A stretch of DNA of 64,000 nt from JANJUB01 sp964586225 (GCA_964586225.1 CAZPHD010000003.1:62001-126000); one strand, 5' to 3'; counted from the first letter of the stretch, positions 46,201 to 54,827 are shown. The notes: generated from the letters alone by a model not told the origin. Program-made: numbers and translations.

Positions 46201-46812
46201 CTAGTTACCGTCAGTTTCGCTTGCGGCGGCTGGCGTGTACTTCGCCAGCTTCATCTTTCGCTTAAAGGTGTTGCGAGCGACCTTACGATCTTCCGTCATT
46301 TCGATTAACCCGATGCCCCGGCCGTAGAGAAACACCTGACTCATCCGCTCATTGGCACCCTTGGGATCGCCCATGACCGCCTCAACCTTGAGCTCTAGCA
46401 CATCAACCTCGCGGTCGAGCACTTTTCGGCGCCCGCGCAATGTGGCTTCGTTCTTTACGTCGACGGGAAGATAATCTTCGGTGAACTGATAGTCCCACTT
46501 CACGGTCTTCTCGCCCATCGTCAACATCTGCCTGGGCTCAAAGAGCGGCCGTTTGATGTCGAAGGCGACGACGTAAACTGAGTTCTCCTTGACCATGTAG
46601 TAAGTCGTGCCCGTAGTTCGCCCCTGGATTAAGGTGTCAACCGGGTAGGCCACGGGAACGTCGCCAACCTCTTTCGGAGCCTGCACTCGGTTCGTAAGCC
46701 GGATGGTTCCTCCCGCGCCCTCGGCGACATACTCCCACGAGTCACCCGGATTGAGCGGAAAAAACTCAGCGATATTCGGCGCAAAAATGGCGGCCGCAAG
46801 AAGCATCGTCAC
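46201..46812 (-). CDS. Secreted protein, rodA-operon family member 3
   Basis: A 203-residue exported protein with a short N-terminal hydrophobic segment and no lipobox cysteine. The mature start IAEFFPLNPGDSWEYVAEG carries the FPLxxGxxWxY motif also found in member 1 (LFPLTVGNRWSYD). Later blocks, MVKENSVYVVAF and MSQVFLYGRGIGLIEMTED, line up with the other members. It starts at a GTG overlapping the preceding stop by 4 bp; an ATG at 46806 is a possible alternative. Function unknown. Confidence 0.66.
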   Translation of the reverse strand: MTMLLAAAIFAPNIAEFFPLNPGDSWEYVAEGAGGTIRLTNRVQAPKEVGDVPVAYPVDTLIQGRTTGTTYYMVKENSVYVVAFDIKRPLFEPRQMLTMGEKTVKWDYQFTEDYLPVDVKNEATLRGRRKVLDREVDVLELKVEAVMGDPKGANERMSQVFLYGRGIGLIEMTEDRKVARNTFKRKMKLAKYTPAAASETDGN

Positions 46813-47540
46813 GGCTTCACCTCAATCGAGAAGGTGTTGGTGGGAACGCCTGCCCCTGACACGGTCACCTCAACTTTGACCGCGCCCACGCCCTTTTGGT
46901 AGTGCTCAATGGCCTTGAGGGTCTGAGGCACCATCTTGCCTTCAGCGTTGGGCAACGAAGCCTTGGACGTGCGCTCAATCACCAAGACTTCCGTTGGCTT
47001 GCCCCCGATCGTTACGGTCTTCACTCCAACGACCTTGTTGTCGGTGCTATCGATCGAGCCGCCTGGAAGTTCGATTTTGGAGTCGCTTCGCCACGTGAAA
47101 CCGGGTTTCGGGTCGGCCGGCATCTGCAGTTGGGGAGGGTCAATCTTCTTGGCTTGAGCCTCGATACCGTACACGCCCTTGTCGTTCACGAGCAAACGCG
47201 TGTTCCCGCTCGCCGCAAGTTCACCCGTCCAACTTTGCAAATACGTGGCCCCGTCTGGCTTGACTTCCTCGAGAGTGAACGTTTGGCCGCCGGTCATGGA
47301 CGTTCCCGATCGCTTAAGTTCTAGTTTGAGTTCCGCGCCGCTCCCAAGACCGTAATAGTCGAAGCCCGCGTGTTTGTAACTCGCGGGAACCTCGGGCTTA
47401 GGCGGGTCGGTCTTGGTTTCAGCGGGGTTGCCCCCGCCGTTTCCCGCGGTGGGGTCTGGCTTCTTTGCCTCGTTCGACTGGCAACCGACTAACAATGCCC
47501 CGAGCACCGGGGCGATCCACCACCGCTTCAACCTATCCAT
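46809..47540 (-). CDS. Lipoprotein, rodA-operon family member 2
   Basis: A 243-residue lipoprotein with signal MDRLKRWWIAPVLGALLVGC and a Pro/Gly/Lys-rich linker. The domain includes AGFDYYGLGSGAELKLELKR, LVNDKGVYGIEAQ, PGFTWRSDSKIEL and IEHYQKGVGAVKVEV, parallel to the other three members. The start at 47540 follows the previous stop by 16 bp; the frame extends further upstream only with atypical residues. Envelope role inferred from the signal; no activity assigned. Confidence 0.66.
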   Translation of the reverse strand: MDRLKRWWIAPVLGALLVGCQSNEAKKPDPTAGNGGGNPAETKTDPPKPEVPASYKHAGFDYYGLGSGAELKLELKRSGTSMTGGQTFTLEEVKPDGATYLQSWTGELAASGNTRLLVNDKGVYGIEAQAKKIDPPQLQMPADPKPGFTWRSDSKIELPGGSIDSTDNKVVGVKTVTIGGKPTEVLVIERTSKASLPNAEGKMVPQTLKAIEHYQKGVGAVKVEVTVSGAGVPTNTFSIEVKP

Positions 47541-47556
47541 CGTGTATTCCGTACGG

Positions 47557-48285
47557 CTATTTGACCGTGTGTTGTTGCAAGACCAGCGTCTGAGACTGGA
47601 GCATACGTCCGGCCGCCTTCGCTTCTTGCTTATATCGGACGAGACCAATCTTCGGAGCCCACCATGACACGTTCGTGACGGTCACGTCCTCGTTTCTGAC
47701 CTTCAGGCGTTGCGTCGTCTCCACCCGATACGCACTCATCATACCGACAATGGTGTCCACATCTTCGACGCCCTTGTTGACCACTTCCTGCTGAACATCA
47801 ACCACCTTGTTCTCAGGCCCGGGTGCCTTACCGGTCCAAGTCACCACTTTGTCGACCTCAATCGGGAACGGCAGCGCAAGCTGCATGGGGTCGGGTCGCA
47901 ACGGCTTTTCCAGACCGGTCTGCTCCTGATACATGCCCGAGTTGTTGATCACCCACAGCTGCCGGTCCTGGAGGACCTCGCCTTTGAACACATCGACCGT
48001 CGCCTTGGTGACATCGCCCTCGGTCGTCACGTTCGTGACTTCAAGGATGAGCGTGGCGGGAGTTCGAACGGTTCCGGCCTGAGTCAGCACGATGCTCACG
48101 GCATCATAGGACCAGCGATTGCCGACAGTCAGGGGGAAGAGTGTGCGCTCTTCGCCCGCCTTGACGGAAACGACCTCCGGCTCCTTAGGGGCAACGGGCT
48201 TGTACTCCGTTGAGTTCGACTTGCCACAACCGACGGCCCCGAGGGCGAGAGGGAGGGCGATCACACTAAACCACTGTTTCTTCAT
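47557..48285 (-). CDS. Lipoprotein, rodA-operon family member 1
   Basis: A 242-residue lipoprotein (signal ending LGAVGC). The FPLTVGNRWSYD motif opens the domain; then a beta-rich stretch with NNSGMYQEQTG, the FPIEVDKVVTWTGKAP block and a final WWAPKIGLVRYKQEA block that corresponds to the FxKGxGxV block of members 2-4. It overlaps the preceding SecD-P1-like gene by 4 bp. Together the four are probably products of tandem duplication. Function unknown. Confidence 0.68.
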   Translation of the reverse strand: MKKQWFSVIALPLALGAVGCGKSNSTEYKPVAPKEPEVVSVKAGEERTLFPLTVGNRWSYDAVSIVLTQAGTVRTPATLILEVTNVTTEGDVTKATVDVFKGEVLQDRQLWVINNSGMYQEQTGLEKPLRPDPMQLALPFPIEVDKVVTWTGKAPGPENKVVDVQQEVVNKGVEDVDTIVGMMSAYRVETTQRLKVRNEDVTVTNVSWWAPKIGLVRYKQEAKAAGRMLQSQTLVLQQHTVK

Positions 48286-49409
48286 GGATTGTTCCTGAGC
48301 GAGTTGATAAGTTCTACCGCGTCTTCAACAAGACCACGGTCAGGCACCTGCTTGATGGTGACCTGAGGAAGCGTTAACTCTCCGCGAACACGGGGAGCCG
48401 CAATTGCAATGCCATCGACAACTAAAAGGAGTTGCACCCCTTGGTGCTTGCGAGAAAACTGCCACAATCGCTGGCGTCCTTCTTCCGATACGTCGATCGC
48501 CAAATCGTAAACGGGTTTGCCTTCGGGGCCTGGCTGCTCGGAAAAGGAAGCCTTCTTCATGAACGTGTCGTTCAGAAGGACGGTCGAGTTCTTAAGCACG
48601 CGAAGCGCATCGGGCACGAACCGCGATTCGAGTAACTTCGGATCAATGCGATTTCGCAGACTCTTCGCGACATCTTCCTTCGAGCCAGGGTTCGCGGCCT
48701 GCTCATCGGCAAGTTCCAAGTAGTAACCCATCACCTGCTGTGCCGTTTGCTGGAACCGTTCCTGGTAGCGCTTTTCCAGGTCTTCGATGAAGCGGGGGCG
48801 GTACGGCAGCTTGACTTCGGAGTTGAGCGTTCGCTCTTGACCCTCGACCTGAAACGTGATGGGCACTCGGTTGAGAATTACGATCCCGTTCTGCACCGAC
48901 CGCATGCGAATCTGGTCGAGCGGTGACCCGTCCAGCCGCATGTTGAGATCTTGCTCCAGCTTCGTGGCGAGTGTCGAGTCCCCATCAAGCGCTTTGGCGA
49001 TGTCTTCGGCCTTCCATACGATCTCAACCGTCGGCATCTCGGCCTTTCGAAGTTCCTCGCTCATGCCGGTGACGAACTTGCCTAAGGCCTCCTCGTCACC
49101 CTGGAGGGCTCGCAACATCTCGCGCAAGGGCACGCGCCGCTTTTGGTTGGAGTTGCTGTCCGTCTCGGAAAAGTCGGGGGCGCCAAACTCGTCGGTGCCG
49201 CCTTGAACGAGCTGCGCGACTTGATTCGCCACGATGATCCGATAGCCCGCCGACGTGTCGACCCCGATGATGTTCACTCGAGAAGGCTTCAGCGGCGCAA
49301 ACTGAACGCGGTCAATTGCGTAGGCCGCGTACGCCTGATAACCGAAGTAGGCTCCGGCGAACAGGGCAACGAATCCTATCGCAATCTTGTGTTCTCGATG
49401 AAGTTTCAC
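48282..49409 (-). CDS. Membrane-anchored protein with SecD-P1-like C-terminus
   Basis: A 375-residue protein with one N-terminal membrane helix (IAIGFVALFAGAYFGYQAYAAY). The C-terminal about 90 residues (VYDLAIDVSEEGRQRLWQFS, LLVVDGIAIAAPRVRGEL, VEDAVELINSLRNNP) resemble the P1 head of SecD, which helps pull translocated proteins into the periplasm. The middle has a helical, acidic stretch. SecD's transmembrane bundle is absent, so it is not a complete translocase subunit. The start is a GTG. First gene of the rodA operon and overlapping the next gene by 4 bp. Confidence 0.6.
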   Translation of the reverse strand: MKLHREHKIAIGFVALFAGAYFGYQAYAAYAIDRVQFAPLKPSRVNIIGVDTSAGYRIIVANQVAQLVQGGTDEFGAPDFSETDSNSNQKRRVPLREMLRALQGDEEALGKFVTGMSEELRKAEMPTVEIVWKAEDIAKALDGDSTLATKLEQDLNMRLDGSPLDQIRMRSVQNGIVILNRVPITFQVEGQERTLNSEVKLPYRPRFIEDLEKRYQERFQQTAQQVMGYYLELADEQAANPGSKEDVAKSLRNRIDPKLLESRFVPDALRVLKNSTVLLNDTFMKKASFSEQPGPEGKPVYDLAIDVSEEGRQRLWQFSRKHQGVQLLLVVDGIAIAAPRVRGELTLPQVTIKQVPDRGLVEDAVELINSLRNNP

Positions 49410-49488
49410 AACTGATTCACGCGCAGATATTCAACCGCGCAAGCGGGTCAAGAGTGCCCAACGGGTCAATTCTACCAAGCTGACGGCC

Positions 49489-51183
49489 TTACTCAGCCGG
49501 ATTGAAGCTCTCGTACAGCCTTCCAGACAGCACATTCAGCACGATTGCAATGCCCAGCGCCAGCAGACCCGCCACCGCGCCGCCCAGGTACGGCGGGGCG
49601 CCCAGGGCAACGATCCCGATGAACGACATCGCTGGAAAGAGGCTCGCGATGACGATGGACAGCATGATCATGAGACCTCGAAGTCCACGCTGGCTCGAAT
49701 CTTCCATGTCCGGAAACAGCATGATCACCAAGAAAGTGCACGCGCTCAGCAACACCGAGTAGCCGGGCATCGCCACGACGGATGCAAGCCCAAACGGCCA
49801 GAGGGCTGGCTTCAATGCGACGGCCACCGCCCCCCCGACAATGCACGCGAAGATCCCTAAGACGGCCTTGGAGAACACCTCGGCCGTCACCGTCACCCAC
49901 GGGCGAAAGGGCATCGGCTTTTGCAGATCGACACGACGAAGCACCTCCAAGAAGCCCGTTTGGGCGAGGGCATTCGTGATCATGAACACGGTCATCGCTT
50001 GGGTCGCGATCAGCACCCAGCCGATCTCCCCGCGCCGACTCGGCATGAGGGCGGGCATCAAGCTGAACATCACGCTGACGAGTACAAACAAGACGAGGAA
50101 ACTCATCATGGTGCGCGGTTGAAGCAGGAGTTCCTTCCAAACGAGCGCCCAGGGACCGCGCATGGTCAGGCCCCCAACAAACCTCAAGCGCAACCCGCGA
50201 AACTTCCCCATCTGCGCGCGCTGAGCGAGCATCCCCGACACATCGCCGCTCTTCTGCAACTCCAGCGTCTTGGAGGTCTGCGCGACGCGAATCGCCGACG
50301 TGTCGTAGAGATAGCCCGCCTGGCGAAGTGCCAACCAGTAGCACAGCCCGATCATGGCCACAAGACCGCCTGCCCCCATGAGCGCATTGATGGGCCCCTG
50401 CGGCGTAAACGGCGCCATCGTCATTTGCGTGGCAAACGTCGCCGGGATGAAGATCATCCGGAGCATGGGCGTATGGGTGATCGCGAGGGCGTCGCTGGCG
50501 GAAGCAACCCCAGAAACTCTCCATCCGACGTAACCCACCACGGCGATCGCAAACCCGCCTAGCGCAAAGGCAAAGATCCGACGACGACGATCCGCGTGAC
50601 GATCGGTTCGGTTGACATAGAGGGTCACGGCATGGGAGAGCACCACCCACGTCAGCGACATGAGGAGCCACGAGATGATCATGAACCGCAAGGCCAAGCC
50701 CGAATACTCGGGGTTCGGCATGTCGCGGAAGATCGCCTCCCAGCCCATGCGGACGGGCCGGAGTCCGAAGATGGCAATGAGCAGCGGGACAAACAGCGTG
50801 AGCAAGTAGTCGCGCAAAATGCGGAACGTCAAGACGAGCCGTGGCGAGAGCGGCGTGGAGAACAGAACATCGACATCGGCTGGTTTGAAGTTCGAATTCG
50901 CACTCATCACGCCGCCCAACATGAGCAACGAAAGCACCGCGAACAGTCCGAATGAAACGCCGTCGATGACGGCAAGCGGCGGAAAGTCGAACGTGCGCGT
51001 GCCCGGCGGTAGCTCCGGGCCTTGCGAAACTGATCGGCCCATCGCCGGCCGCACAAAGATCAAGAAGTAGTACGCCACCACCAGCACCACGCTGATCAGG
51101 CGGCGTGGAGTCGTCAATGCCCGCTTCAGACCATTGAAGATGGTCCTAGACGTCAAAAACAGGAGCGGTTTGACGTGGCTCAT
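49489..51183 (-). CDS. ABC exporter membrane protein (ABC_export-type)
   Basis: A 564-residue membrane protein with about twelve hydrophobic segments, of the putative ABC exporter family found next to ABC ATPases. The N-terminal helix is followed by a long loop with GPELPPGTRTFDFPPL, then LRDYLLTLFVPLLIAIFGL and further helices. The start overlaps the ATPase stop by 38 bp, strongly tying the two into one transporter. Substrate unknown. It is separate from the rodA operon by 79 bp. Confidence 0.82.
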   Translation of the reverse strand: MSHVKPLLFLTSRTIFNGLKRALTTPRRLISVVLVVAYYFLIFVRPAMGRSVSQGPELPPGTRTFDFPPLAVIDGVSFGLFAVLSLLMLGGVMSANSNFKPADVDVLFSTPLSPRLVLTFRILRDYLLTLFVPLLIAIFGLRPVRMGWEAIFRDMPNPEYSGLALRFMIISWLLMSLTWVVLSHAVTLYVNRTDRHADRRRRIFAFALGGFAIAVVGYVGWRVSGVASASDALAITHTPMLRMIFIPATFATQMTMAPFTPQGPINALMGAGGLVAMIGLCYWLALRQAGYLYDTSAIRVAQTSKTLELQKSGDVSGMLAQRAQMGKFRGLRLRFVGGLTMRGPWALVWKELLLQPRTMMSFLVLFVLVSVMFSLMPALMPSRRGEIGWVLIATQAMTVFMITNALAQTGFLEVLRRVDLQKPMPFRPWVTVTAEVFSKAVLGIFACIVGGAVAVALKPALWPFGLASVVAMPGYSVLLSACTFLVIMLFPDMEDSSQRGLRGLMIMLSIVIASLFPAMSFIGIVALGAPPYLGGAVAGLLALGIAIVLNVLSGRLYESFNPAE

Positions 51184-51895
51184 CGGTCAGTTCGAGGAAG
51201 ACATCTTCAAGGCTTCGGTCGGCCATGTTGAACTGGGCTTGGAGTTCGGCGAGGGTGCCCTCGGCGATCTTCTTACCCTTGGTCAAGATGATCACCCGGT
51301 CGCACAGCTTCTCCGCCGTGTCGAGGAGGTGAGTTGAAACCAGCACAGCCGCTCCGCGATCCTTCGCGCGGCGGAACTCGTCCTTCACCTCAACGACACC
51401 GGCCGGGTCGATGCCGATGATCGGTTCGTCGAACATCATCACGTTCGCGCGGTGGACCAGTGCGCAGGCGATCGCGAGCTTCTGCTTCATGCCCTTGCTG
51501 AGCGTGGCCACGAGGTCATCCTGCTTGTCTTTGAGGCGGTAGCGTTCGAGCAGCTCGTCCTTGAGCTCTTCGTAGACCTCGACGGTGTTGAAGCACATGG
51601 CGACGAACTTCAGGTGCTCTTTGACGGTGAGGAGTTCGTAGAGGGACGGCAACTCGGGGACGAAGGCGAGGCCGGCTTTGGCGTTGGCTTGGTCGGCTTG
51701 AAGGTCATGCCCGTTGATCAGGATCTGGCCGTAGGTCGGGCGGAGGATGCCCGCCATGCAGCGGAGCGCGGAGGTCTTGCCCGCGCCGTTGGGCCCGAGC
51801 AGGCCGACAATTTCACCGGGGTTGATGGTGAATGAGAGGTCGTCCACGGCCCGGAAAGCCTTGTATTCCTTGACCAGATGTCGAACCTCGAGCAC
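51146..51895 (-). CDS. ABC transporter ATP-binding protein
   Basis: A 249-residue ATPase for the adjacent exporter. Walker A is GLLGPNGAGKTSALR, the Q-loop region follows GLAFVPELPSLYELLTV, the signature reads LSKGMKQKLAIACAL and Walker B is VMMFDEPIIGIDPAGV, with the switch His in VSTHLLDTAEKLC. I take the GTG at 51895. A longer frame to 52075 is open but its first about 60 residues are a translation of the intergenic repeat and are rejected. Confidence 0.9.
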   Translation of the reverse strand: MLEVRHLVKEYKAFRAVDDLSFTINPGEIVGLLGPNGAGKTSALRCMAGILRPTYGQILINGHDLQADQANAKAGLAFVPELPSLYELLTVKEHLKFVAMCFNTVEVYEELKDELLERYRLKDKQDDLVATLSKGMKQKLAIACALVHRANVMMFDEPIIGIDPAGVVEVKDEFRRAKDRGAAVLVSTHLLDTAEKLCDRVIILTKGKKIAEGTLAELQAQFNMADRSLEDVFLELTDEPRQTAPVFDV

Positions 51896-51920
51896 TCTGA
51901 TCGGTATACCCGGAGTGGGT

Positions 51921-52044
51921 TGATTGACGGGGTTTGAGTGACGAGGTTTGAGTGACGACTGTTGAGTGACGAGTGTTCGTTCGGATACGGAGGTTGCTCC
52001 CCTTTGGAGGGGAGTTGGCTCGCGAAGCGAGACTGAGGGGTCGT
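51921..52044. repeat. Dispersed intergenic repeat, copy 2, with 14-bp tandem units
   Basis: Inverse copy of the repeat at 28651-28743. Four 14-bp units (tgagtgacgaggtt and variants) start at 51921, 51935, 51949 and 51963. They are followed by the ggaggttgctcccc / ggggag hairpin and cgcgaagcgagactgagggg. It separates the ABC ATPase start from the small membrane protein gene. Confidence 0.87.
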
Positions 52045-52049
52045 GTCGG

Positions 52050-52442
52050 CTAGTCTTCGGGGGCAGGTGGCTCAAACTTCACCGGTTGCTCCTTGTCGAT
52101 GTCACGGGTGATGTCCATGGGTCGTGGACCGCTCATGGTCAACCGGACCCTGTACACTTTCTCGTCTTCGTGCAAGATCGTGAGCTTGCCGCGCCGCCGC
52201 ATCGGGCCGAGGATGGACTCGGGGCCCTCATGTTCCAGAGCCGACACGAGTGAAGCCATGTCTCGCGGGTAATGCCCTTCTTGTTTAGCGTAGGCATCAA
52301 TGCGGCTTTCAATGTTAAAGTTAACATAACGATTCTCGTCGTCCAGTTGGCCCAAGTAGAGCCAGACAGTCGCGGCTCCAACGAGCACGACCACGGCCGA
52401 CAACACGATGATGAGCTTCTTCCGTCGCATTTTGCCACTCAC
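52050..52442 (-). CDS. Small membrane-anchored protein, tandem paralog B
   Basis: A 130-residue protein with an N-terminal membrane helix (LIIVLSAVVVLVGAATVWLYL) and a short exported domain. The block AYAKQEGHYPRDMASLVSAL and the following GPMRRRGKLTILHEDEKVYRVRL match the neighbouring paralog A closely. The YxKQEGxYPxDMxSL pattern is a little like the C-terminal part of type II secretion pseudopilins, but there is no prepilin leader. The two start/stop codons overlap by 4 bp. Function unknown. Confidence 0.66.
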   Translation of the reverse strand: MSGKMRRKKLIIVLSAVVVLVGAATVWLYLGQLDDENRYVNFNIESRIDAYAKQEGHYPRDMASLVSALEHEGPESILGPMRRRGKLTILHEDEKVYRVRLTMSGPRPMDITRDIDKEQPVKFEPPAPED

Positions 52443-52804
52443 TCCTTAAGCAGTTCTTTCTTGTCGATGTTCAAGATGACGTCGACGGGCTTCGGACCAC
52501 CCATGACGAGCCGGATGCGGTAGACGCTGTCGTCCTCGTGCAATACCGTGAGCTTCGCACCGCGGCGTCGCATCGGTCCGAGGATAGACTCTGAAGACTT
52601 GCTCTGATTGGCAATGATGAGCGACTCCATATCCTGCGGGTAGCGTCCCTCTTGCTTAACATACCGTCGCACCATGTTAGGCATGTTGATCACAAAACGT
52701 TTGCTATCAAGCTCTTGCTGCATGAGGAACAACCACACGCATGTTGCACCGATCAAGGCGAGCACGATCGATGACACGATGATGAGCTTCTTCCATCGTT
52801 GCAC
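52439..52804 (-). CDS. Small membrane-anchored protein, tandem paralog A
   Basis: A 121-residue paralog of the next gene, with the same N-terminal helix and the blocks RYVKQEGRYPQDMESLIIAN, GPMRRRGAKLTVLHEDDSVYRIRL and GGPKPVDV. Conservation of the GPMRRRG core between the two suggests a real shared fold under constraint. It ends an apparent operon started by the ThiF-like gene, 72 bp after the preceding gene. Function unknown. Confidence 0.66.
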   Translation of the reverse strand: MQRWKKLIIVSSIVLALIGATCVWLFLMQQELDSKRFVINMPNMVRRYVKQEGRYPQDMESLIIANQSKSSESILGPMRRRGAKLTVLHEDDSVYRIRLVMGGPKPVDVILNIDKKELLKE

Positions 52805-52876
52805 TCTTACAGCCCTCCTGTCTCTGGCGGCTTACCTTTTCCAGCACGCTTTCGTGGTTTCTTTCCGCGCGTCACT

Positions 52877-53236
52877 CTAAACTTCATACAGTCCAGCTTC
52901 AATGTCGGGCAGATACATCTCGTGCCACTCCTTTCCGAGCCGCTTAGGTAAGCGCCACCAAAACTGCGTTGATCCACGACCGGCGTATGACCGCCACGTC
53001 GTATGCTCAACGGTCGCTTCAAGGAATCGCTCGTCTAGCTGAAGAACTTCGGCAGCCAGTCCACTTTCGACCAGCGTGGCCCATTGATCGTCAATGATGG
53101 TCCGCGTCATCAGATCATGCACTAAGTCTTCCGGCGACCATTCCCACAACACTTCGAGCCTTTCCACTAAAAGCCGATAGTGAGCTACATCCTCCGCAAC
53201 TGAAGCCTTGTGGCGGGCGATTGGGTCCATCTTCAC
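52877..53236 (-). CDS. Small protein of unknown function
   Basis: A 119-residue acidic, soluble protein. Composition is helical (ARHKASVAEDVAHYRLLVERLEVLW) with tryptophan-rich C-terminal blocks (STQFWWRLPKRLGKEWHEMYLPD). No family is recognised. The ATG at 53236 overlaps the preceding stop by 4 bp (ATGA), supporting cotranslation with the membrane protein behind the ThiF-like gene. Confidence 0.6.
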   Translation of the reverse strand: MKMDPIARHKASVAEDVAHYRLLVERLEVLWEWSPEDLVHDLMTRTIIDDQWATLVESGLAAEVLQLDERFLEATVEHTTWRSYAGRGSTQFWWRLPKRLGKEWHEMYLPDIEAGLYEV

Positions 53237-53667
53237 TTTTCCTTAAGCAGCGTCCCATCGACGGTCACGCCGCTGTAGTGTCGCGGCGAGCCCACGAGGA
53301 CAACCAGCGGTTCGAGGCGAGCCAAGTCATCAATCCGCTTGCCCTGGATTCTCATAGGCACCCGATAGTTCTCGCGATTCGCTCTAACGTAGCGAACAAC
53401 CTCTTCATTCTTAGCATAGGATTCAAGCTTCACGAGATCGCTTATGGCCGACGATTCCCCCATCCGCAGAACCACGCCATGCGGTCCGATTTTCTCCGTC
53501 AACGCCATGTGAACGGCAAGCAGCGCGTCCTGCTCAAGGCCGATCTCGTGGGCCCTCTCGTAAGGCTTCGGAGACGCGGAGTTCAGCCAGCCGACGGTAA
53601 GCGCGACAGCCCCCAGGGCCACGACAGCCGGCGCTAGCCCTTTCGTGTTCTTAACACGGCTGGTCAT
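53233..53667 (-). CDS. Single-pass membrane protein of unknown function
   Basis: A 144-residue protein with one N-terminal membrane helix (LAPAVVALGAVALTVGWL) and an exported domain of about 110 residues ending YSGVTVDGTLLKEK. No motif is recognised. I use the ATG at 53667, 7 bp after the ThiF-like stop; an upstream in-frame start would overlap that gene. Position suggests a role linked to the ThiF-like protein, but nothing in the sequence proves it. Confidence 0.6.
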   Translation of the reverse strand: MTSRVKNTKGLAPAVVALGAVALTVGWLNSASPKPYERAHEIGLEQDALLAVHMALTEKIGPHGVVLRMGESSAISDLVKLESYAKNEEVVRYVRANRENYRVPMRIQGKRIDDLARLEPLVVLVGSPRHYSGVTVDGTLLKEK

Positions 53668-53674
53668 GAAACCA

Positions 53675-54394
53675 TCATAGCCCTCCACAAACTTGGCAAT
53701 CCACCCTTCGCCGCACGTCGAGAGTCCGGCTTGAACCGTCGAGCACATTCACCAGCTGGATCCTGTTTTCTAGCGGACGACCGATTCCCAACACAAGTTT
53801 CAACACCTCACTCGCCTGCAGCGAACCGATCACGCCCACCAGCGACGGCAACACACCAACCTCGGCGCAATCCCCGCACAGCGTCCGATCCGTCCAAACG
53901 CACTCGTAGCACGCGTGACCGGGCGTGACGGTCTGAATAAAGCCCGTCCCCGCCACCGCGCCGCCAAACACGACAGGTAAGCCACGCTGGACGCACACTG
54001 CATTCAACGTCCGCCTCGCGCCCAGTGAATCCGTGCCTTCGACGACAGCCTTCGCATCTCCCAGCAACCCAGTGTCGTCCGGATGGGCGAGTCGCTTGAC
54101 ATGAGTTGCAACCGCCAGCTGCGGGTTTTGCTGGATCAGCCGCTCGGCCGCCACCTCAACCTTAGGTCGCCCCAGATCAGCTGGCGTGTACAGCCATTGT
54201 CTTCCCAGATCAGGCTCGTCGATCACACCGTCGTCGATGAGCGTCAGCTTCCCCACGCCCGCTGCCCCGAGGTAGGCGGCAATCACACACCCGAGTCCAC
54301 CCAGCCCAACGACCGCAACCTCAGCCTGACGCAGACGTTCCGCGCCCGCTTCGCCGACTTCATCGAGCGCCTTCAACCGGTCGTATCTCGACAT
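53675..54394 (-). CDS. ThiF/MoeB/E1-like adenylyltransferase
   Basis: A 239-residue E1-superfamily enzyme that would adenylate the C-terminus of a ubiquitin-like or sulfur-carrier protein. The ATP-binding loop is VVGLGGLGCV (about residues 29-37); Arg65, Lys78 and Asp122 occupy the family positions in GRQWLY, LGRPKVE and EGTDSLGARR. Zinc cysteines pair as C162/C165 (CYEC) with C233/C236 (CQVC). Cys176 in CGDCAEVGVL aligns with the E. coli ThiF active cysteine. No thiamine or molybdopterin genes are near. It diverges from the Gly-Gly-ending protein gene with 40 bp between starts. Confidence 0.9.
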   Translation of the reverse strand: MSRYDRLKALDEVGEAGAERLRQAEVAVVGLGGLGCVIAAYLGAAGVGKLTLIDDGVIDEPDLGRQWLYTPADLGRPKVEVAAERLIQQNPQLAVATHVKRLAHPDDTGLLGDAKAVVEGTDSLGARRTLNAVCVQRGLPVVFGGAVAGTGFIQTVTPGHACYECVWTDRTLCGDCAEVGVLPSLVGVIGSLQASEVLKLVLGIGRPLENRIQLVNVLDGSSRTLDVRRRVDCQVCGGL

Positions 54395-54397
54395 TTC

Positions 54398-54428
54398 TTG
54401 CAGTATGGCCCACGTACTGCGTTACAAT
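54398..54428 (+). promoter_or_regulatory. Promoter of the Gly-Gly protein / DUF4132 pair
   Basis: A TACAAT -10 at 54423-54428 is preceded at 19 bp by TTGCAG (54398-54403). The ATG at 54435 begins only 6 nt after the -10, and no Shine-Dalgarno is seen, so the transcript is likely leaderless. The same short gap holds the start of the divergent ThiF-like gene (54394). Confidence 0.55.
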
Positions 54429-54434
54429 AAAGCG

Positions 54435-54827
54435 ATGGTAACGGTCCGCACCTTTGATGAATCCACGCTCGGCGCGTTGATTGACGGGCCGACGCTTGAG
54501 CTTCCGGAGAGTCGCATCTCGGTTCGCGAGCTCATTGAGCGACGCGTTCGCGCCGAAGTTGATCGGTACAACCGCGAACGCCCCGAGCGCTTCTACGGTT
54601 TGATCCAACCGAGCGACGTCGAAGAAATGCTGAACGGCCCGCGGAAGCGGACCTTTAGGGAGATAAGTGCCGACGCCCAAGTGAAGATCGCGCTTGACGC
54701 CTTCGAGCGTCAGGGCTTTCTAGTCTTGCTTCCAAGCGGACAGGCGTCCTCGCTGGATGAAGAAGTGACGCTGTATCCGGACGACTCGGTGAGCTTTCTG
54801 CGGTTGGTTCCGTTGATCGGAGGCTAG
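54435..54827 (+). CDS. Candidate ubiquitin-like protein ending in Gly-Gly
   Basis: A 130-residue protein. The predicted order is strand (VTVRTFD), turn, strand (TLELPESRI), helix (VRELIERRVRAEVDRYNRE), a variable insert (YGLIQPSDVEEMLNGPRKR), helix (VKIALDAFERQ), strand (GFLVLLPSG), loop (SLDEEVTLYPDD), strand (SVSFLRLVPLIGG). That is the beta-grasp layout, and the C-terminus FLRLVPLIGG resembles the tails of MoaD/ThiS and ubiquitin-type modifiers that E1 enzymes adenylate. From memory a similar small protein often accompanies DUF4132 genes. The Gly codons GGA-GGC also form the GGAGG ribosome site of the next gene, a caution for the Gly-Gly argument. Confidence 0.7.
   Translation: MVTVRTFDESTLGALIDGPTLELPESRISVRELIERRVRAEVDRYNRERPERFYGLIQPSDVEEMLNGPRKRTFREISADAQVKIALDAFERQGFLVLLPSGQASSLDEEVTLYPDDSVSFLRLVPLIGG

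Noticed and set aside
51896..52075. Sixty-residue N-terminal extension of the ABC ATPase
   Set aside because: It is a translation of the dispersed intergenic repeat; the GTG at 51895 gives a normal ATPase N-terminus.
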